A DNA stretch of 64,000 bases from CAVTWH01 sp963738365 (GCA_963738365.1 CAVTWH010000010.1:682001-746000); one strand, 5' to 3'; numbered from the stretch's first letter, positions 45,591 through 55,389 are shown. Made by a program: numbers and translations. The notes: generated by a model from the sequence alone, not told the origin.

Positions 45591-46037
45591 AGCTGCGTAG
45601 CGGTCACTCGTCGCCGGTGACGAGCGGATCCTCATGACAGCCCGGCACGTCGGGGTCCGTCCGGCGTCGGAACCCACGACCTCTTCGTCCCGAAGTAGTG
45701 ACTGACATTGATCAACCTGGCTCGCTAGCCGTACTGACCTGGCGCTTCAGTCCGTCAAAGTCCGTGGACGACCGGGGTAGCGTGCGGCAGTAGTCACTCA
45801 GTTAGCCACGCAATTCTGGAGCATCTCGTGCGGCTGCCGGTTGGCAAGCAGCCTTCCAGGCCGACCACCGGCAGGGCGGAGGCTGTACGGTTCCGGCCGC
45901 CGTCGAACTGTGAGCCGGCCCTTGCCGCGCAGCTTGCCTGTCTGGCCAGGACGCCTACAGCTACCTCTTGGCGCGCCCCGTCCGGCAAGGACACATCGTC
46001 CCAGAAGCAATATTGTGGTCCGCAGTTCGCGATCACT
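45591..46037. other. Island DNA, decayed; no gene supported
   Basis: 447 bp between the small membrane protein and the integrase fragment. Frames on both strands are open only for chance lengths and give low-complexity sequence. It probably once held the body of the integrase or other element genes. Confidence 0.3.
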
Positions 46038-46115
46038 ATGGAGATCTACACACAGGTCACCTCGGCGGCGACCCGGGACGCGCTGCGCCGACTGGGGGAG
46101 CGTCTCGATGGCTGA
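46038..46115 (+). pseudogene. C-terminal fragment of a tyrosine integrase
   Basis: The last 25 codons read MEIYTQVTSAATRDALRR followed by LGERLDG and a stop. This matches the end of phage-type tyrosine recombinases, where M-x-I-Y-T follows the catalytic tyrosine helix. Nothing upstream in frame matches the catalytic domain, so only a stub remains. Confidence 0.7.
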
Positions 46116-46152
46116 ACGACTCGCATGCCCGGCGCCAGACCGCCAGCAAGCC

Positions 46153-46191
46153 GTCTATTCGGCTAGACACCCAGTGTCTATTACACTAGAC
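46153..46191 (+). promoter_or_regulatory. hicAB promoter and operator
   Basis: Perfect dyad TAGACAC-CCA-GTGTCTA (46164-46180), a flanking GTCTA (46153) and a further TAGACA (46187-46192). A -10-like TACACT (46182-46187) lies 12 bases before the hicA ATG. HicB has a helix-turn-helix and is the likely repressor. Confidence 0.6.
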
Positions 46192-46199
46192 AGTGCGCG

Positions 46200-46391
46200 A
46201 TGAGGGCGCGGGACATCCGCCGGATCCTGGCACGACACGAGTGTGTCGAGGTCCGGCAGCGTGGCTCGCATCTCGTGGTGCGCTGCGGTGCCTGCCAGAC
46301 GGTTATCCCGCTAAACGGCGGCGACATCCCGATCGGGACGCTGCGCAGCATCGAACGCGACCTGGAACCGTGCCTGGGCAAGGATGGATGA
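46200..46391 (+). CDS. hicA: HicA-family mRNA interferase toxin
   Basis: 63 residues, the usual size. MRARDIRRILARHECVEVRQ, then RGSHLVVRCGACQTVIPLNG with the catalytic His in GSH, and IPIGTLRSIERDLEPCLG: the dsRBD-like HicA fold that cleaves translated mRNA. The two cysteines in the CGAC turn are an unusual variant. ATG 46200 follows the operator. The gene abuts hicB. Confidence 0.88.
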   Translation: MRARDIRRILARHECVEVRQRGSHLVVRCGACQTVIPLNGGDIPIGTLRSIERDLEPCLGKDG

Positions 46392-46392
46392 C

Positions 46393-46788
46393 ATGAGCAC
46401 CACCTACGTGGGCCTGTTCCACCGGGAAGGCCGCGCCTGGGTAGCCGAGGCCCGAGATGTGCCGCAGGCCCACACCTTCGGCACCACGCTGGTCAACACC
46501 CGGGAGCACCTGCGCGAGGCGCTAGCCCTGTACCTCGATGTACCCACCAGCGCCGTCGAGATCGAGGCGCAAGTCCGCTTCGACCAACCCCACATCGACG
46601 ACCTGCTCCACGCCACCGTCCAGGCCCGCCGGCAGGCCGAACGCGACGCCCAGGTCGCCGCCGACCTGCTGCGCCGGGCCGCGACCGAGCTCGTCGCCGC
46701 TGGCCTCAGCTACCGCGACGCCGGGATCACCCTCGGCGTCTCCCATCAGCGCATCGACCAGCTCGTCGGCGACCGGCAGGCGAGTTGA
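46393..46788 (+). CDS. hicB: HicB-family antitoxin with C-terminal helix-turn-helix
   Basis: 131 residues. The N-terminal HicB partial RNase-H fold (TYVGLFHREGRAWVAEARDV, then HTFGTTLVNTREHLREALAL) binds the toxin. The C-terminal ATELVAAGLSYRDAGITLGV with SHQRIDQLVG is a helix-turn-helix for operator binding. ATG 46393 is eight bases after AAGGA; ATG 46384, overlapping hicA, is also possible. Confidence 0.85.
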   Translation: MSTTYVGLFHREGRAWVAEARDVPQAHTFGTTLVNTREHLREALALYLDVPTSAVEIEAQVRFDQPHIDDLLHATVQARRQAERDAQVAADLLRRAATELVAAGLSYRDAGITLGVSHQRIDQLVGDRQAS

Positions 46789-46904
46789 CCATCTCGGTGC
46801 GCCGAATAGGTGGGGTCCAGGGCGGTTGCTGTACCTCGTTGCAGTACCGGGGCGTTCTGGGGATCTCCAGGGCGCCCCGGACCGCATCTGACCTGGGGAT
46901 TCGG

Positions 46905-46977
46905 AGCCGACGAGGGGACTTGAACCCCTAACCTTCCGATTACAAGTCGGGTGCGCTACCAATTGCGCCACGTCGGC
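46905..46977 (-). tRNA. tRNA-Thr (UGU)
   Basis: 73 nt. Acceptor GCCGACG (46977-46971) pairs with CGTCGGC. The D-arm, the anticodon stem-loop CCGACTTGTAATCGG with anticodon TGT (46944-46942), and the T-arm GGGGTTCAAGTCCCC are all intact. CCA is not encoded (CGTCGGCT is followed by CCGA). Its 3' end faces the island. Confidence 0.96.
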
Positions 46978-47221
46978 GCGGTCCCGACCTGGGGTGGGTA
47001 CCGGCTCCCAGGCATCGTACGCGGTGCCGTATGATCTTGGCTGCTGGCACCCATCCCGGCATCAATCCGGCCAAACTATGCTACAGCCCTGGTAGCGAGC
47101 TTGTTCCAGAGTTGAACGCCGTCTACGGTGACAGCACGGTCACCGGCCGCCAGCGGCTGGTGACGACGCCTTTACTCGGATCGTCCGGCACGTTCCTGCC
47201 GGTGAAGGGAACTACTTCAGC

Positions 47222-48313
<1,092 letters not shown>

Positions 48314-48328
48314 CGTACCGCACGCGAA

Positions 48329-48362
48329 CGGAGGGGCGGCCCCGCTCGGGGCCGCCCCTCCG
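48329..48362. terminator. Perfect 15-bp bidirectional terminator
   Basis: Arms 48329-48343 and 48348-48362 with loop GCTC, between the converging msiK and Hsp70-propeller genes. Confidence 0.9.
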
Positions 48363-48369
48363 TCGCTGT

Positions 48370-51129
48370 TCAGCCCGCGTACTTCCAGATCTGGAACTGG
48401 GACTGCTGCGGGCAGACGATCAGCTCGGTGTTCCACGAGCAGGATTCCCCGCGTACGCCGTCGAGGGTGCCCAGCGGCTTGACGGTACGGGAGCGCAGCC
48501 CCACGCCGGCCACCGCCACGGTCGCCGGGTAGCTGGTCACGTCCCCTTTGAGCAGCAGCGCCGTGGCGCCGTTGACCCGTACCGCCGTGCTATCCGCCCC
48601 GGCGGTGCCCAGCGGGATCTCGGTACCGTCGCCGGTGAACAGGTGCACCGCGTCCTTGGCGGTGACCAGCACCCCATCCCCGATGCGGGTCAGCTCGTCC
48701 GCCCCGGAGACCAGCACCGACCAGCGCAGCCCGGTGCTGTCGATCATGCGTACCGTGCTGGTGGTGGCGTCCGAGTTCGCCCGGTCCAGTACGCACACGC
48801 CGACCCCGCACGGCACCACCTTCGCCGGCTGCGCGGTGCCCGGCGCGACGAACGGGCGCTTGACGTCCTTGGCGCTGCCCGGGTCGGCCAGCGAGAAGCT
48901 GGACACCCGGTACCCGGCGTCGTCGGTGACCACGTAGATGTTGTCGCCGGAGCCGACGAACGAATCGGCGTACTCGGCGATGCCGGTACCCCCGACGGTC
49001 TTGCCGTTGGTCACGTCGACCACCCGGCCGCTGCCGTCGCTGGCCACCTGCACCAGGTGGGTGCCGGTGAGGGCCAGCGGAGCGTCCTTGTCGAGGGTGG
49101 CGGCGGCGTCGTTGTCGGCGTGCCCGTAGGCGCCGCGCAGCCGGGTGGTGAGGTAGCCGGAGTCGCTCTTCGGGTCGTCCGTCGACCACTTCACGTCGCC
49201 GCTGGCCGGGTCCAGGCCCGCCAGCTGGTGCTTGGCGACGTTCTGCCAGACCAGCACCGGACCGACCGAGCTGACCGTGTCGTTGCTGTCCAGTTGCTTG
49301 TCCCACAGTGCTTTCCCGCTGCGCGGGTCGAGCGCGTAGAGGTGGTTCGGCGGGGTCGACGACGAGTACTCGTAGGAGTAGACGAGCAGCACGTCGGGGC
49401 GGGCCAGCAGGGCCCGCCAGTCCACCGAGGTGGCCGGCTTGGCCAGCTGGACGGTGTTGTCGCCGCCGCCGGACAGCGGGTGGTAGGTGATGTGCAGGCC
49501 CTTGCCGTCGGCCCAGGCCAGGTACGCGGTGTGCGGGCCGAGCGCGGTCATGGTGGTGGCCGGGCTGGCGGCGGCCTGCCCGCCGGCGCCCATCGGGATC
49601 GGGCCGCCCTGCAGGGACACCCCGCTGGCGAAGCTGACCTCGTGGTACCCGCCGGCTTCCCGGTGCCGCCACCACACCACCCCCGCCGCGGCCGCCACGA
49701 GCAGCAGGACCACTGCCGCCGCCGCGCCGATCAGCAGCGGCCGGCGCCGCTTCGCACGGTCGGCGGGCGGCCCGACCGGCGCCGGGTACTGCCCCGGCAC
49801 GCCCGCTCCACCCGGCGGCGGGAGAAGCCCGGTCGCGGGCGCCCCCAGCGGCCCGGCCCCGGCCGGCGTGCCGCCGGTCGCCAGCGGCACGGTTGTCGCC
49901 AGCGGCCCCCTCCCGGCCAGGGAATCCCTCCCGGCCTGCGGACCGGTCCGGGCCGGCGGCCCGCCCGGTGATACCGGTCCGGCGGGTGGGGTGGAGACCG
50001 GCCCGGCGGGCGGCGCGGAGACCGGCCCGGGCGCGCCAGGAGTCAGCGCCGCCGACCCGACCGGGGGTACGAGCTCCGCGAGCGCCCCCTCAGCCACCGG
50101 CAGCTCCGGCTGCTCCAGCACGGTCGGCGCGATACCCAGCTCGCTGTGCAGCATCCGGGCCACCAGCGGCAGCCGGGACGAGCCGCCCACCAGGAACAGC
50201 CCGGACAACTGGTCGGCCCGCAGCCCGCAGCGGCGGATCACCGCCGCCGTCTCGCGCACTGCCTGTCCCACCAGCGGCGCCGCGACCTGCTCCAGCTCCT
50301 CCCGGGTGACGTGCACCGAGTCGTCGGTGCCGGGCAGCGCCACCGGCGCCACCGGCGTGCGGGACAGCATCTCCTTGGCGCCCCGCACGTCCTCCCAGAA
50401 CAGCCGACGGTTGCGGGCGGCGCCCAGCGACTCCGGCCGCTGGATGGCCTGCCAGCCCAGCGCCGAGGTGCGCTCCAGCAGCCGCCCGAGGTGCGCCACC
50501 AGCGCCGCGTCGACGTCCAGGCCACCCAGGTCCTCGATACCGCCGTCGCCCAGCACGGCGAAGCCGCTGCCGGTGTTGCGTACCACGGCGACGTCCAGGG
50601 TGCCGCCGCCGAAGTCGAAGACGGCCAGGCTGCCACCCACCGGTACCGGCCGGCGCAGCACGTCCACGAAGTACCGGGCAGCCGCCACCGGCTCCGGCAC
50701 GAACCGTACCGGCGGCCAGCCGGCCCGGTTCGCCGCCTGCACCAGCACGTCGCGGCGCTGGGCGCCCCAGGACGCCGGGTAGGTCAGCGCGGCCGGCGGC
50801 AGGAACCCGACCGCCTCCACCGCCGCCCGGGCCACCGTGGTCAGCACGGCCGCCAGCAGGTCGACGGTGGGCACCTCCCGCCCGTCCAGCAGTACGCTCG
50901 CCTCGTCGATCCGGCGCTTCGGGTTGAGCTCCAGCCGCGCCGGGTTCAACCCGCCGAGCCGGATCGCGTCCCGCCCGACCTGCAGCCGCCCGCCGTCGTC
51001 CAGGCACACCGCCGACGGCATGACCGGCGCCCCGTCAAACAACAACGGCCTGGTCCTGCCGTCCGGCCACCGCACCACCGCTACCGTGTTCGAGGTCCCA
51101 AGGTCAACACCGATCGCATACCCATCCAC
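48370..51129 (-). CDS. Hsp70-like ATPase fused through a membrane helix to a beta-propeller
   Basis: 919 residues. An actin-fold Hsp70 domain (1-345): phosphate-1 AIGVDLGTSNTVAVVRW, phosphate-2 LAVFDFGGGTLDVAVV, adenosine GLFLVGGSSRLPLVARML. There is no substrate-binding domain. A Pro/Gly-rich linker (about 350-460) leads to one membrane helix (PLLIGAAAAVVLLLVAAAAG, about 465-485) and an exported PQQ-like propeller (about 500-919; HLYALDPRSGKALWDKQL, GLDPASGDVKWSTDD). It may couple ATP turnover inside to a signal outside. Start GTG 51129. A structured repeat lies 41 bp upstream. Roles of such fusions are unknown to me. Confidence 0.88.
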   Translation of the reverse strand: MDGYAIGVDLGTSNTVAVVRWPDGRTRPLLFDGAPVMPSAVCLDDGGRLQVGRDAIRLGGLNPARLELNPKRRIDEASVLLDGREVPTVDLLAAVLTTVARAAVEAVGFLPPAALTYPASWGAQRRDVLVQAANRAGWPPVRFVPEPVAAARYFVDVLRRPVPVGGSLAVFDFGGGTLDVAVVRNTGSGFAVLGDGGIEDLGGLDVDAALVAHLGRLLERTSALGWQAIQRPESLGAARNRRLFWEDVRGAKEMLSRTPVAPVALPGTDDSVHVTREELEQVAAPLVGQAVRETAAVIRRCGLRADQLSGLFLVGGSSRLPLVARMLHSELGIAPTVLEQPELPVAEGALAELVPPVGSAALTPGAPGPVSAPPAGPVSTPPAGPVSPGGPPARTGPQAGRDSLAGRGPLATTVPLATGGTPAGAGPLGAPATGLLPPPGGAGVPGQYPAPVGPPADRAKRRRPLLIGAAAAVVLLLVAAAAGVVWWRHREAGGYHEVSFASGVSLQGGPIPMGAGGQAAASPATTMTALGPHTAYLAWADGKGLHITYHPLSGGGDNTVQLAKPATSVDWRALLARPDVLLVYSYEYSSSTPPNHLYALDPRSGKALWDKQLDSNDTVSSVGPVLVWQNVAKHQLAGLDPASGDVKWSTDDPKSDSGYLTTRLRGAYGHADNDAAATLDKDAPLALTGTHLVQVASDGSGRVVDVTNGKTVGGTGIAEYADSFVGSGDNIYVVTDDAGYRVSSFSLADPGSAKDVKRPFVAPGTAQPAKVVPCGVGVCVLDRANSDATTSTVRMIDSTGLRWSVLVSGADELTRIGDGVLVTAKDAVHLFTGDGTEIPLGTAGADSTAVRVNGATALLLKGDVTSYPATVAVAGVGLRSRTVKPLGTLDGVRGESCSWNTELIVCPQQSQFQIWKYAG

Positions 51130-51170
51130 GGGGGCGATCGTACGGTCCGGGTGCTCGGGTGGGCGCGGTG

Positions 51171-51247
51171 CGGAGGGTGGGGCTGGGGTGCCCGCGCCGG
51201 CCCGTCAAGCTTGATGTCCGTCGCAGTCACCCCAGCCCCACCCTCCG
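51171..51247 (-). repeat. Structured repeat, copy A: 20-bp perfect stem, 37-nt conserved loop
   Basis: Arms 51171-51190 and 51228-51247 are perfectly complementary. The 37-nt loop, read on the minus strand, begins ACTGCGACGGACATCAAGC and ends TGACGGGCCGGCGCGGG. It matches copy B in 35 of 37 positions, while seven of 20 stem pairs differ and all remain paired. Confidence 0.95.
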
Positions 51248-51453
51248 TAGTCACAAACCCACGTAGTCGGTAAGAGAAAGGCCGGAGACAAGACAAAACA
51301 AATCTCCGGAAGCACTGTGACACCAAGAGCACTGACCGCCGAGTCAGCCCAACTCCCCACGCGACAACGGCACTCGGCGCCCAGCACCATCCGGTGCCTA
51401 GTACCACCAATGCCCTTAAAAGCCGTGAGCGTGCCGCCCCCCGTGCCCACAAC
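51248..51453. other. Spacer between the two structured repeats
   Basis: 206 bp, AT-richer than average. It contains a 7-bp hairpin CCGGAGA (51282-51288) with TCTCCGG (51303-51309) around a loop of mostly A, C and G (plus strand), T-rich on the minus strand. No supportable gene; it should hold the promoter of the Hsp70-propeller gene. Confidence 0.4.
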
Positions 51454-51530
51454 GGGGTCGGCGGGCGGGGGTGACTGCGACGGACATCAAGCCTGACGGG
51501 CCGGCGCAGGCACCCCCGCCCGCCGACCCC
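51454..51530 (+). repeat. Structured repeat, copy B (inverted relative to A)
   Basis: Arms 51454-51473 and 51511-51530 are perfectly complementary over 20 bp. The loop 51474-51510 begins ACTGCGACGGACATCAAGC and ends TGACGGGCCGGCGCAGG. Same stem and loop lengths as copy A, opposite orientation. It ends 13 bp from the rlmB stop. Confidence 0.95.
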
Positions 51531-51542
51531 AAACCGCAACCA

Positions 51543-52610
51543 CTACAAAGCAAACCGCCGCCGACAAACCTCACCCAACGCCACAGCAGCAGCCACAGAC
51601 GCGTTCAACGACTCCACAGAAGACACCATAGGAATCGACACCCGCAGATCACACGTCTCCGAAACCAGCCGCGACAGCCCACGCCCCTCGGACCCGACCA
51701 CCACCACCAGCGGCCCCACCGCCGCCTCCAGGTCGTAGAGCGAAGTGGGCCCGTCGGCGTCCAGGCCGACCACGGTGAAGCCCTCCTCCTGGCAGCGCTT
51801 GAGCGCCCGGGTCAGGTTGGTGACCTGGGCGATCGGCAGCCGGGCGGCGGCGCCCGCGCTGGTCCGCCAGGCGGTCGGGGTCATCCCGGAGGCGCGGCGT
51901 TCGGGGAGGAACACGCCGTCGGCGCCGAAGGCGGCGGCGGAGCGCACCACGGCGCCCAGGTTGCGCGGGTCGGTGACGCCGTCCAGCGCGACCAGCAGCG
52001 GCGTGGTGCGTTCGGCGGAGGCGGCCAGCAGGTCGTCGAACGGCTCGTAGTTGAACGGGGGCACCTGGATGCCGATGCCCTGGTGCAGTACGCCGCCGGT
52101 CATCCGGTCCAACTCGACGCGGGTCACTTCGATCAGCGCGATGCCCCGGTCGCCCGTGGTGCTGACGATCTCCCGTACCCGCTCGTCGATCTCGATGCCC
52201 TGGGCCAGGTAGACGGCGGTGGCCGGGATGTGCGCGCGCAGCGCCTCGACCACCGGGTTACGGCCGACCAGCAGCTCCGGGGCGTCCCGGGGGGCGTTGG
52301 AGCGGCGGCCGGGGGCGACCCGGGGGCCGCCGGCCTTCACCGGCGCCGCGGTCCGGCCCACCGTACCGGGGCGGCCGATCTTGGGTGCCCGGCCTTCGGC
52401 GGCCGCCGCGCGGCGCTCGTTCTCCTGCTTGCGGGCGGTCTTCTCGGGCAGCGGCTCGGTGCCCGAGTAGCCCTTGTGCCAGGGCCGCTCGTCGGCCTTG
52501 AGGGTACGTCCGCGCCCCTTGAGCCCGGCGCGGTTCTTGCCGCCGGTGCCCGCGGAGGCGCCTTTCTTGGCTGAGGTACGCCGACCCCGGCGCTCAGAGT
52601 TACCGGGCAT
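51543..52610 (-). CDS. rlmB: 23S rRNA 2'-O-methyltransferase (TrmH/RlmB family)
   Basis: 355 residues. Methylates a guanosine of 23S rRNA (Gm2251 in E. coli). A basic Lys/Arg-rich N-terminal extension of about 110 residues is followed by the substrate-binding domain (LLVGRNPVVEALRAHIP) and the SPOUT knot. The three SPOUT motifs are LVALDGVTDPRNLGAVVRSA, VVVVGSEGRGLSRLV and IPMVSSVESLNASVAAAVAL. ATG 52610 was preferred over TTG 52616. Its start overlaps the cysS stop by 11 bp, so both are co-translated, as in many actinobacteria. Confidence 0.95.
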   Translation of the reverse strand: MPGNSERRGRRTSAKKGASAGTGGKNRAGLKGRGRTLKADERPWHKGYSGTEPLPEKTARKQENERRAAAAEGRAPKIGRPGTVGRTAAPVKAGGPRVAPGRRSNAPRDAPELLVGRNPVVEALRAHIPATAVYLAQGIEIDERVREIVSTTGDRGIALIEVTRVELDRMTGGVLHQGIGIQVPPFNYEPFDDLLAASAERTTPLLVALDGVTDPRNLGAVVRSAAAFGADGVFLPERRASGMTPTAWRTSAGAAARLPIAQVTNLTRALKRCQEEGFTVVGLDADGPTSLYDLEAAVGPLVVVVGSEGRGLSRLVSETCDLRVSIPMVSSVESLNASVAAAVALGEVCRRRFAL

Positions 52611-54003
52611 CGCCAACGCTCCACCGTGGTCCGTGCGGGGTGTCCTCGACGGCCACCCCGGCCTGCTTCAACTGGTCGCGGACGGCGTCCGCGGCTACCC
52701 AGTCCTTGCGCTCGCGGGCCGCGTTGCGCTGCTGGAGGGCGAGTGCCACCAGTGCGTCCACGGTCGACGTGAGGTCTGTGGTCGGGCCGGCCCAGTGCGG
52801 GTCGAGCGGGTCGACGCCGAAGATGGCGAGCATGGCACGGACGGCGCCGAGCGGGCCGGCCAGGTCCCCGCCGTCGGCCAGCGCCGCGTTGCCGGCGCGG
52901 ACCGTGTCGTGCACGACGGCCAGCGCCCGGGAGGAGTTGAGGTCGTCGTCCATGGCGGCGACGAACTCGGCGGGCAGCTGCCCCGGCTCGATCGCGCCGA
53001 TGCGCTCCACCGCGCGCTGGACGAAGCCTTCCAGGCGCTGGTACCCGGCGGCCGACTCGTGCAGGGCGGCCTCGGAGAAGTCGATGACCGACCGGTAGTG
53101 CGGGGCGGCCAGGTAGTAGCGCAGCTCCACCGGGCGGATACCGGCGCCCAGCACGGCGTCCAGGTCGAGCACGTTGCCCAGGGACTTGCTCATCTTGGCG
53201 CTGCCCAGGTTGAGCAGGCCGTGGTGCACCCAGAAGCGGGCGAAGCCGAGGCCGGCGGCGCGCGACTGGGCGACCTCATTTTCGTGGTGCGGGAAGATCA
53301 GGTCGAGGCCGCCGCCGTGGATGTCGAACTCGTCGCCGAGGTACCGGCGGCACATGGCCGAGCACTCGATGTGCCAGCCGGGCCGGCCGCGCCCCCACGG
53401 GGACGGCCAGTACGCCTCGGCCGGCTCGTCCGGCTTGGCGCCTTTCCACAGGGCGAAGTCGCGCGGGTCCTTCTTGCCCCGGGCCGGGGCGTCGGCGGCC
53501 GGCTCCATGGCGTCCAGCTTCTGCCCGGAGAGCGCGCCGTAGTCGGGGTAGGAGCGCACGTCGAAGTAGACGTCGCCGGAGCCGTCCGGGGCCGGGTAGG
53601 CGTGCCCGTCGTCGATCAGCGCGCCGATCAGCTCGTGCATCTCCGGGACGTGCCCGGTGGCGCGCGGCTCGTAGGTGGGGGGCAGGATGCCGAGCGCGCG
53701 GTAGGCGGCGGCGAGGATCACCTCGTTGGCGTAGGCGATGGCCCAGAACGGCCGGCCCTGCTCCACCGACTTGACGAGGATCTTGTCGTCGATGTCGGTG
53801 ATGTTGCGGACGAAGGTGACCTGGTAGCCGGAGTGCAGCAGCCAGCGGCGCAGTACGTCGTAGTTGACGCCGCTGCGCAGGTGCCCGATGTGCGGCCCGT
53901 CCTGCACGGTGAGCCCACACAGGTAGACGCCGACCTTGCCGGGTTCGCGGGGCACGAAGTCCCGGACGGCGCGGGTGGCGGTGTCATACAGGCGGAGCGT
54001 CAC
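52600..54003 (-). CDS. cysS: Cysteinyl-tRNA synthetase
   Basis: 467 residues, the full family length. Class I motifs: VYLCGLTVQDGPHIGHLRSG (HIGH-type) and SAKMSKSLGNVLDL (KMSKS). The zinc-binding Cys/His set includes the HIEC of GWHIECSAMCRRYLGDEFDI and the HHENE of FPHHENEVAQS. The C-terminal DALR-like helical domain ends RERKDWVAADAVRDQLKQAG. GTG 54003 start. Upstream partner of rlmB. Confidence 0.97.
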   Translation of the reverse strand: MTLRLYDTATRAVRDFVPREPGKVGVYLCGLTVQDGPHIGHLRSGVNYDVLRRWLLHSGYQVTFVRNITDIDDKILVKSVEQGRPFWAIAYANEVILAAAYRALGILPPTYEPRATGHVPEMHELIGALIDDGHAYPAPDGSGDVYFDVRSYPDYGALSGQKLDAMEPAADAPARGKKDPRDFALWKGAKPDEPAEAYWPSPWGRGRPGWHIECSAMCRRYLGDEFDIHGGGLDLIFPHHENEVAQSRAAGLGFARFWVHHGLLNLGSAKMSKSLGNVLDLDAVLGAGIRPVELRYYLAAPHYRSVIDFSEAALHESAAGYQRLEGFVQRAVERIGAIEPGQLPAEFVAAMDDDLNSSRALAVVHDTVRAGNAALADGGDLAGPLGAVRAMLAIFGVDPLDPHWAGPTTDLTSTVDALVALALQQRNAARERKDWVAADAVRDQLKQAGVAVEDTPHGPRWSVGDAR

Positions 54004-54024
54004 CCTGAAAGGGTACCGACCCGG

Positions 54025-55389
54025 CTAGGGGTGGGTCATACCGAGGACGTCCAGCAGCTGGTCAAGATCCAGATCACCGTGTCCGCGCTCGACCGCGACC
54101 TCCCGGATGGTGCGCCGGGAAGCCAGCGCCTGCTTGGCAATGGCGGCCGCCTCGTCGTACCCGACGTGCCGGTTGAGCGGGGTGACGATGGCCGGCGACG
54201 ACTCGGCGTACTCCCGGCACCGCTCGACGTCGGCGGTCAGCCCGCGCACGCAGCGGTCGGCGAACAGCCGGGACACGGTGGTCAGCAGGCGGATCGACTC
54301 CAGCAGGTTGCGGGCCATCACCGGCAGCATCACGTTCAGTTCGAAGTCGCCCTGCGAACCGGCGAAGGCGACCGCCGCGTCGTTGCCGATCACCTGGGCC
54401 ACCACCTGGCGGACCGCCTCGCAGAGCACCGGGTTGACCTTGCCCGGCATGATCGACGAACCCGGCTGCAGGTCCGGGACGTGTAGTTCGCCCAGGCCCG
54501 CCCGGGGTCCGGAGCCCATCCAGCGGATGTCCCCGGCGATCTTGTGCAGGCCGATGGCCACCACCCGCAGCTGCCCGGAGGTCTCCACCAGGGCGTCCCG
54601 GGCGCCCTGCGCCTCGAAGTGGTCGCGCGCCTCGGTCAGCGGCAGCGCGGTGGTCTCCACCAGGCGGGCGATGACAGCGGCGGCGAAGCCCGGCGGGGTG
54701 TTCACGCCGGTACCGACGGCGGTGCCGCCGAGCGGCAGCTCGGCCAGCCGGGGCAGGCTGGAACGCAGCCGCTCGACGCCGTGCCGCAGCTGCGCGGCGT
54801 AGCCGCCGAACTCCTGGCCGAGGGTGACCGGGGTGGCGTCCATCAGATGGGTACGCCCGGCCTTCACCACGGCCGCCCACTCGTGCGCCTTGCCCTCCAG
54901 CGCCGAGGCCAGGTGCACCAGCGCCGGCTCCAGCTGGTGCGACACGGCCGCCGCGGCGGCCAGGTGGATGGCGGAGGGGAACACGTCGTTGGACGACTGG
55001 GAGGCGTTCACCTCGTCGTTGGGGTGCACCGGCCGGCCCAGCTCGCGGGCGGCGAGGCTGGCCAGCACCTCGTTCATGTTCATGTTGGAGGAGGTGCCGG
55101 AGCCGGTCTGGAACACGTCCACCGGGAACTGGTCGTCGTGCCGGCCCGCGGCCACCGCGTCGGCCGCCGCCTCGATGGCCGCGGCCACCTCCGGGCCGAT
55201 CACGCCCAGCCGGGCGTTGACGTGCGCGGCGGCGGCCTTGATCTGGGCCAGCGCGGCGATGTGCGCGCGCTCCAGGCGGGTACCGGAGATGGGGAAGTTC
55301 TCCACGGCGCGCTGGGTCTGCGCCCGCCACAGGGCGTCGGCCGGGACCTGGACCTCGCCCATGGTGTCGCGCTCGATGCGGTACTCCAT
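54025..55389 (-). CDS. fumC: Fumarate hydratase, class II
   Basis: 454 residues. Interconverts fumarate and malate in the TCA cycle. Superfamily signature PGSSIMPGKVNPVLCEAV, plus TGSGTSSNMNMNEVLAS, NDEVNASQSSNDVFPSAIH and KAGRTHLMDATPVTLGQEF, which supply the active site of the tetramer. It starts MEYRIERDTMGEVQVPADAL at ATG 55389, with GGAG five bases upstream. A class I enzyme is also encoded at 60908. Confidence 0.96.
   Translation of the reverse strand: MEYRIERDTMGEVQVPADALWRAQTQRAVENFPISGTRLERAHIAALAQIKAAAAHVNARLGVIGPEVAAAIEAAADAVAAGRHDDQFPVDVFQTGSGTSSNMNMNEVLASLAARELGRPVHPNDEVNASQSSNDVFPSAIHLAAAAAVSHQLEPALVHLASALEGKAHEWAAVVKAGRTHLMDATPVTLGQEFGGYAAQLRHGVERLRSSLPRLAELPLGGTAVGTGVNTPPGFAAAVIARLVETTALPLTEARDHFEAQGARDALVETSGQLRVVAIGLHKIAGDIRWMGSGPRAGLGELHVPDLQPGSSIMPGKVNPVLCEAVRQVVAQVIGNDAAVAFAGSQGDFELNVMLPVMARNLLESIRLLTTVSRLFADRCVRGLTADVERCREYAESSPAIVTPLNRHVGYDEAAAIAKQALASRRTIREVAVERGHGDLDLDQLLDVLGMTHP

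Noticed and set aside
45794..46036. Minus-strand frame of 80 codons opposite the integrase remnant
   Set aside because: No start signal, low-complexity content, and it lies in decayed island DNA.
51205..51539. Frames on both strands starting VTATDIK within the structured repeats
   Set aside because: They arise because the conserved loop begins GTGACTGCGACGGAC. The downstream residues are unrelated and one runs into the Hsp70 start; the stem covariation explains the conservation better.
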